Shown piece by piece: positions 5,301-5,307 of a stretch of 5,307 bases of DNA. The translations under genes were made by a program, and so were the position numbers. How positions within the stretch are numbered: the stretch's first letter is position 1; each line of letters begins with the position of its first letter. This DNA is from Chloroflexota bacterium (lineage in GTDB: Bacteria > Chloroflexota > Anaerolineae > UBA1429). The notes beneath the pieces are model-generated. The model had not been told where the DNA came from and did not search any database. It was given only the letters and a program-made list of their open reading frames with translations. The stretch lies in NCBI GenBank assembly GCA_012515695.1, contig JAAYXX010000488.1, forward strand, positions 1 to 5,307. The letters run 5' to 3'.

Positions 5301-5307
5301 ACCAACC

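Noticed and set aside
5043..5307. A minus-strand frame open to the right edge, reading ...YEMARRATEVNGNSPYSHKH...
   Set aside because: The part beyond the reductase looks slightly protein-like, but the frame would overlap the reductase 3' end by about 160 bases antisense and crosses the 5287-5300 palindrome. I recognise no family. A decayed or incoming gene end remains possible and would need sequence to the right.

Overview
The window is bacterial DNA of moderately high GC. It carries three complete, same-strand (+) protein genes preceded by about 430 bases of repeat-rich non-coding DNA. The gene styles (a GH57 branching-enzyme-like protein, a GntR/LacI hybrid regulator, an aldo/keto reductase with a cysteine-rich tail) and the short GC-rich intergenic palindromes resemble what I recall from Chloroflexota, especially Anaerolineae-like genomes. 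That assignment is an impression from memory, not a measurement.

Layout. Bases 1-433 hold no convincing gene. They contain a cluster of near-identical CGGCATG(C/T)ATGCCG palindromes, several hairpins, and a possible distal promoter. A strong sigma-70-type promoter (TTGCCA, 17-nt spacer, CATAAT) lies at 434-462, with a perfect 10-bp palindrome in its spacer. It drives a 768-residue protein (497-2803) that fuses a complete PadR-type DNA-binding regulator to a complete GH57 alpha-glucan branching-enzyme-like module. A 110-base gap with a bulged 11-bp inverted repeat follows. Next come a GntR-LacI hybrid regulator (2914-4005, probable GTG start) and, 56 bases later, an aldo/keto reductase (4062-5201). 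The last 106 bases hold a small hairpin and a second short palindrome, with no supported gene.

How the parts may work together. The GntR-LacI protein has a sugar-type sensor domain and probably controls the aldo/keto reductase, itself, or nearby sugar genes outside the window. The PadR-GH57 fusion is the most striking item. Its catalytic residues are present and its PadR half retains both the winged helix and the C-terminal dimerisation helices. It could therefore be an alpha-glucan enzyme that also binds DNA, perhaps at the operator-like palindrome in its own promoter. The reductase is also atypical: Glu replaces the usual catalytic Asp, and its iron-sulfur cysteines are split into a CxxCxxC group and a lone Cys-Pro about 70 residues later. 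Functional links between the three genes are inferred from adjacency only.
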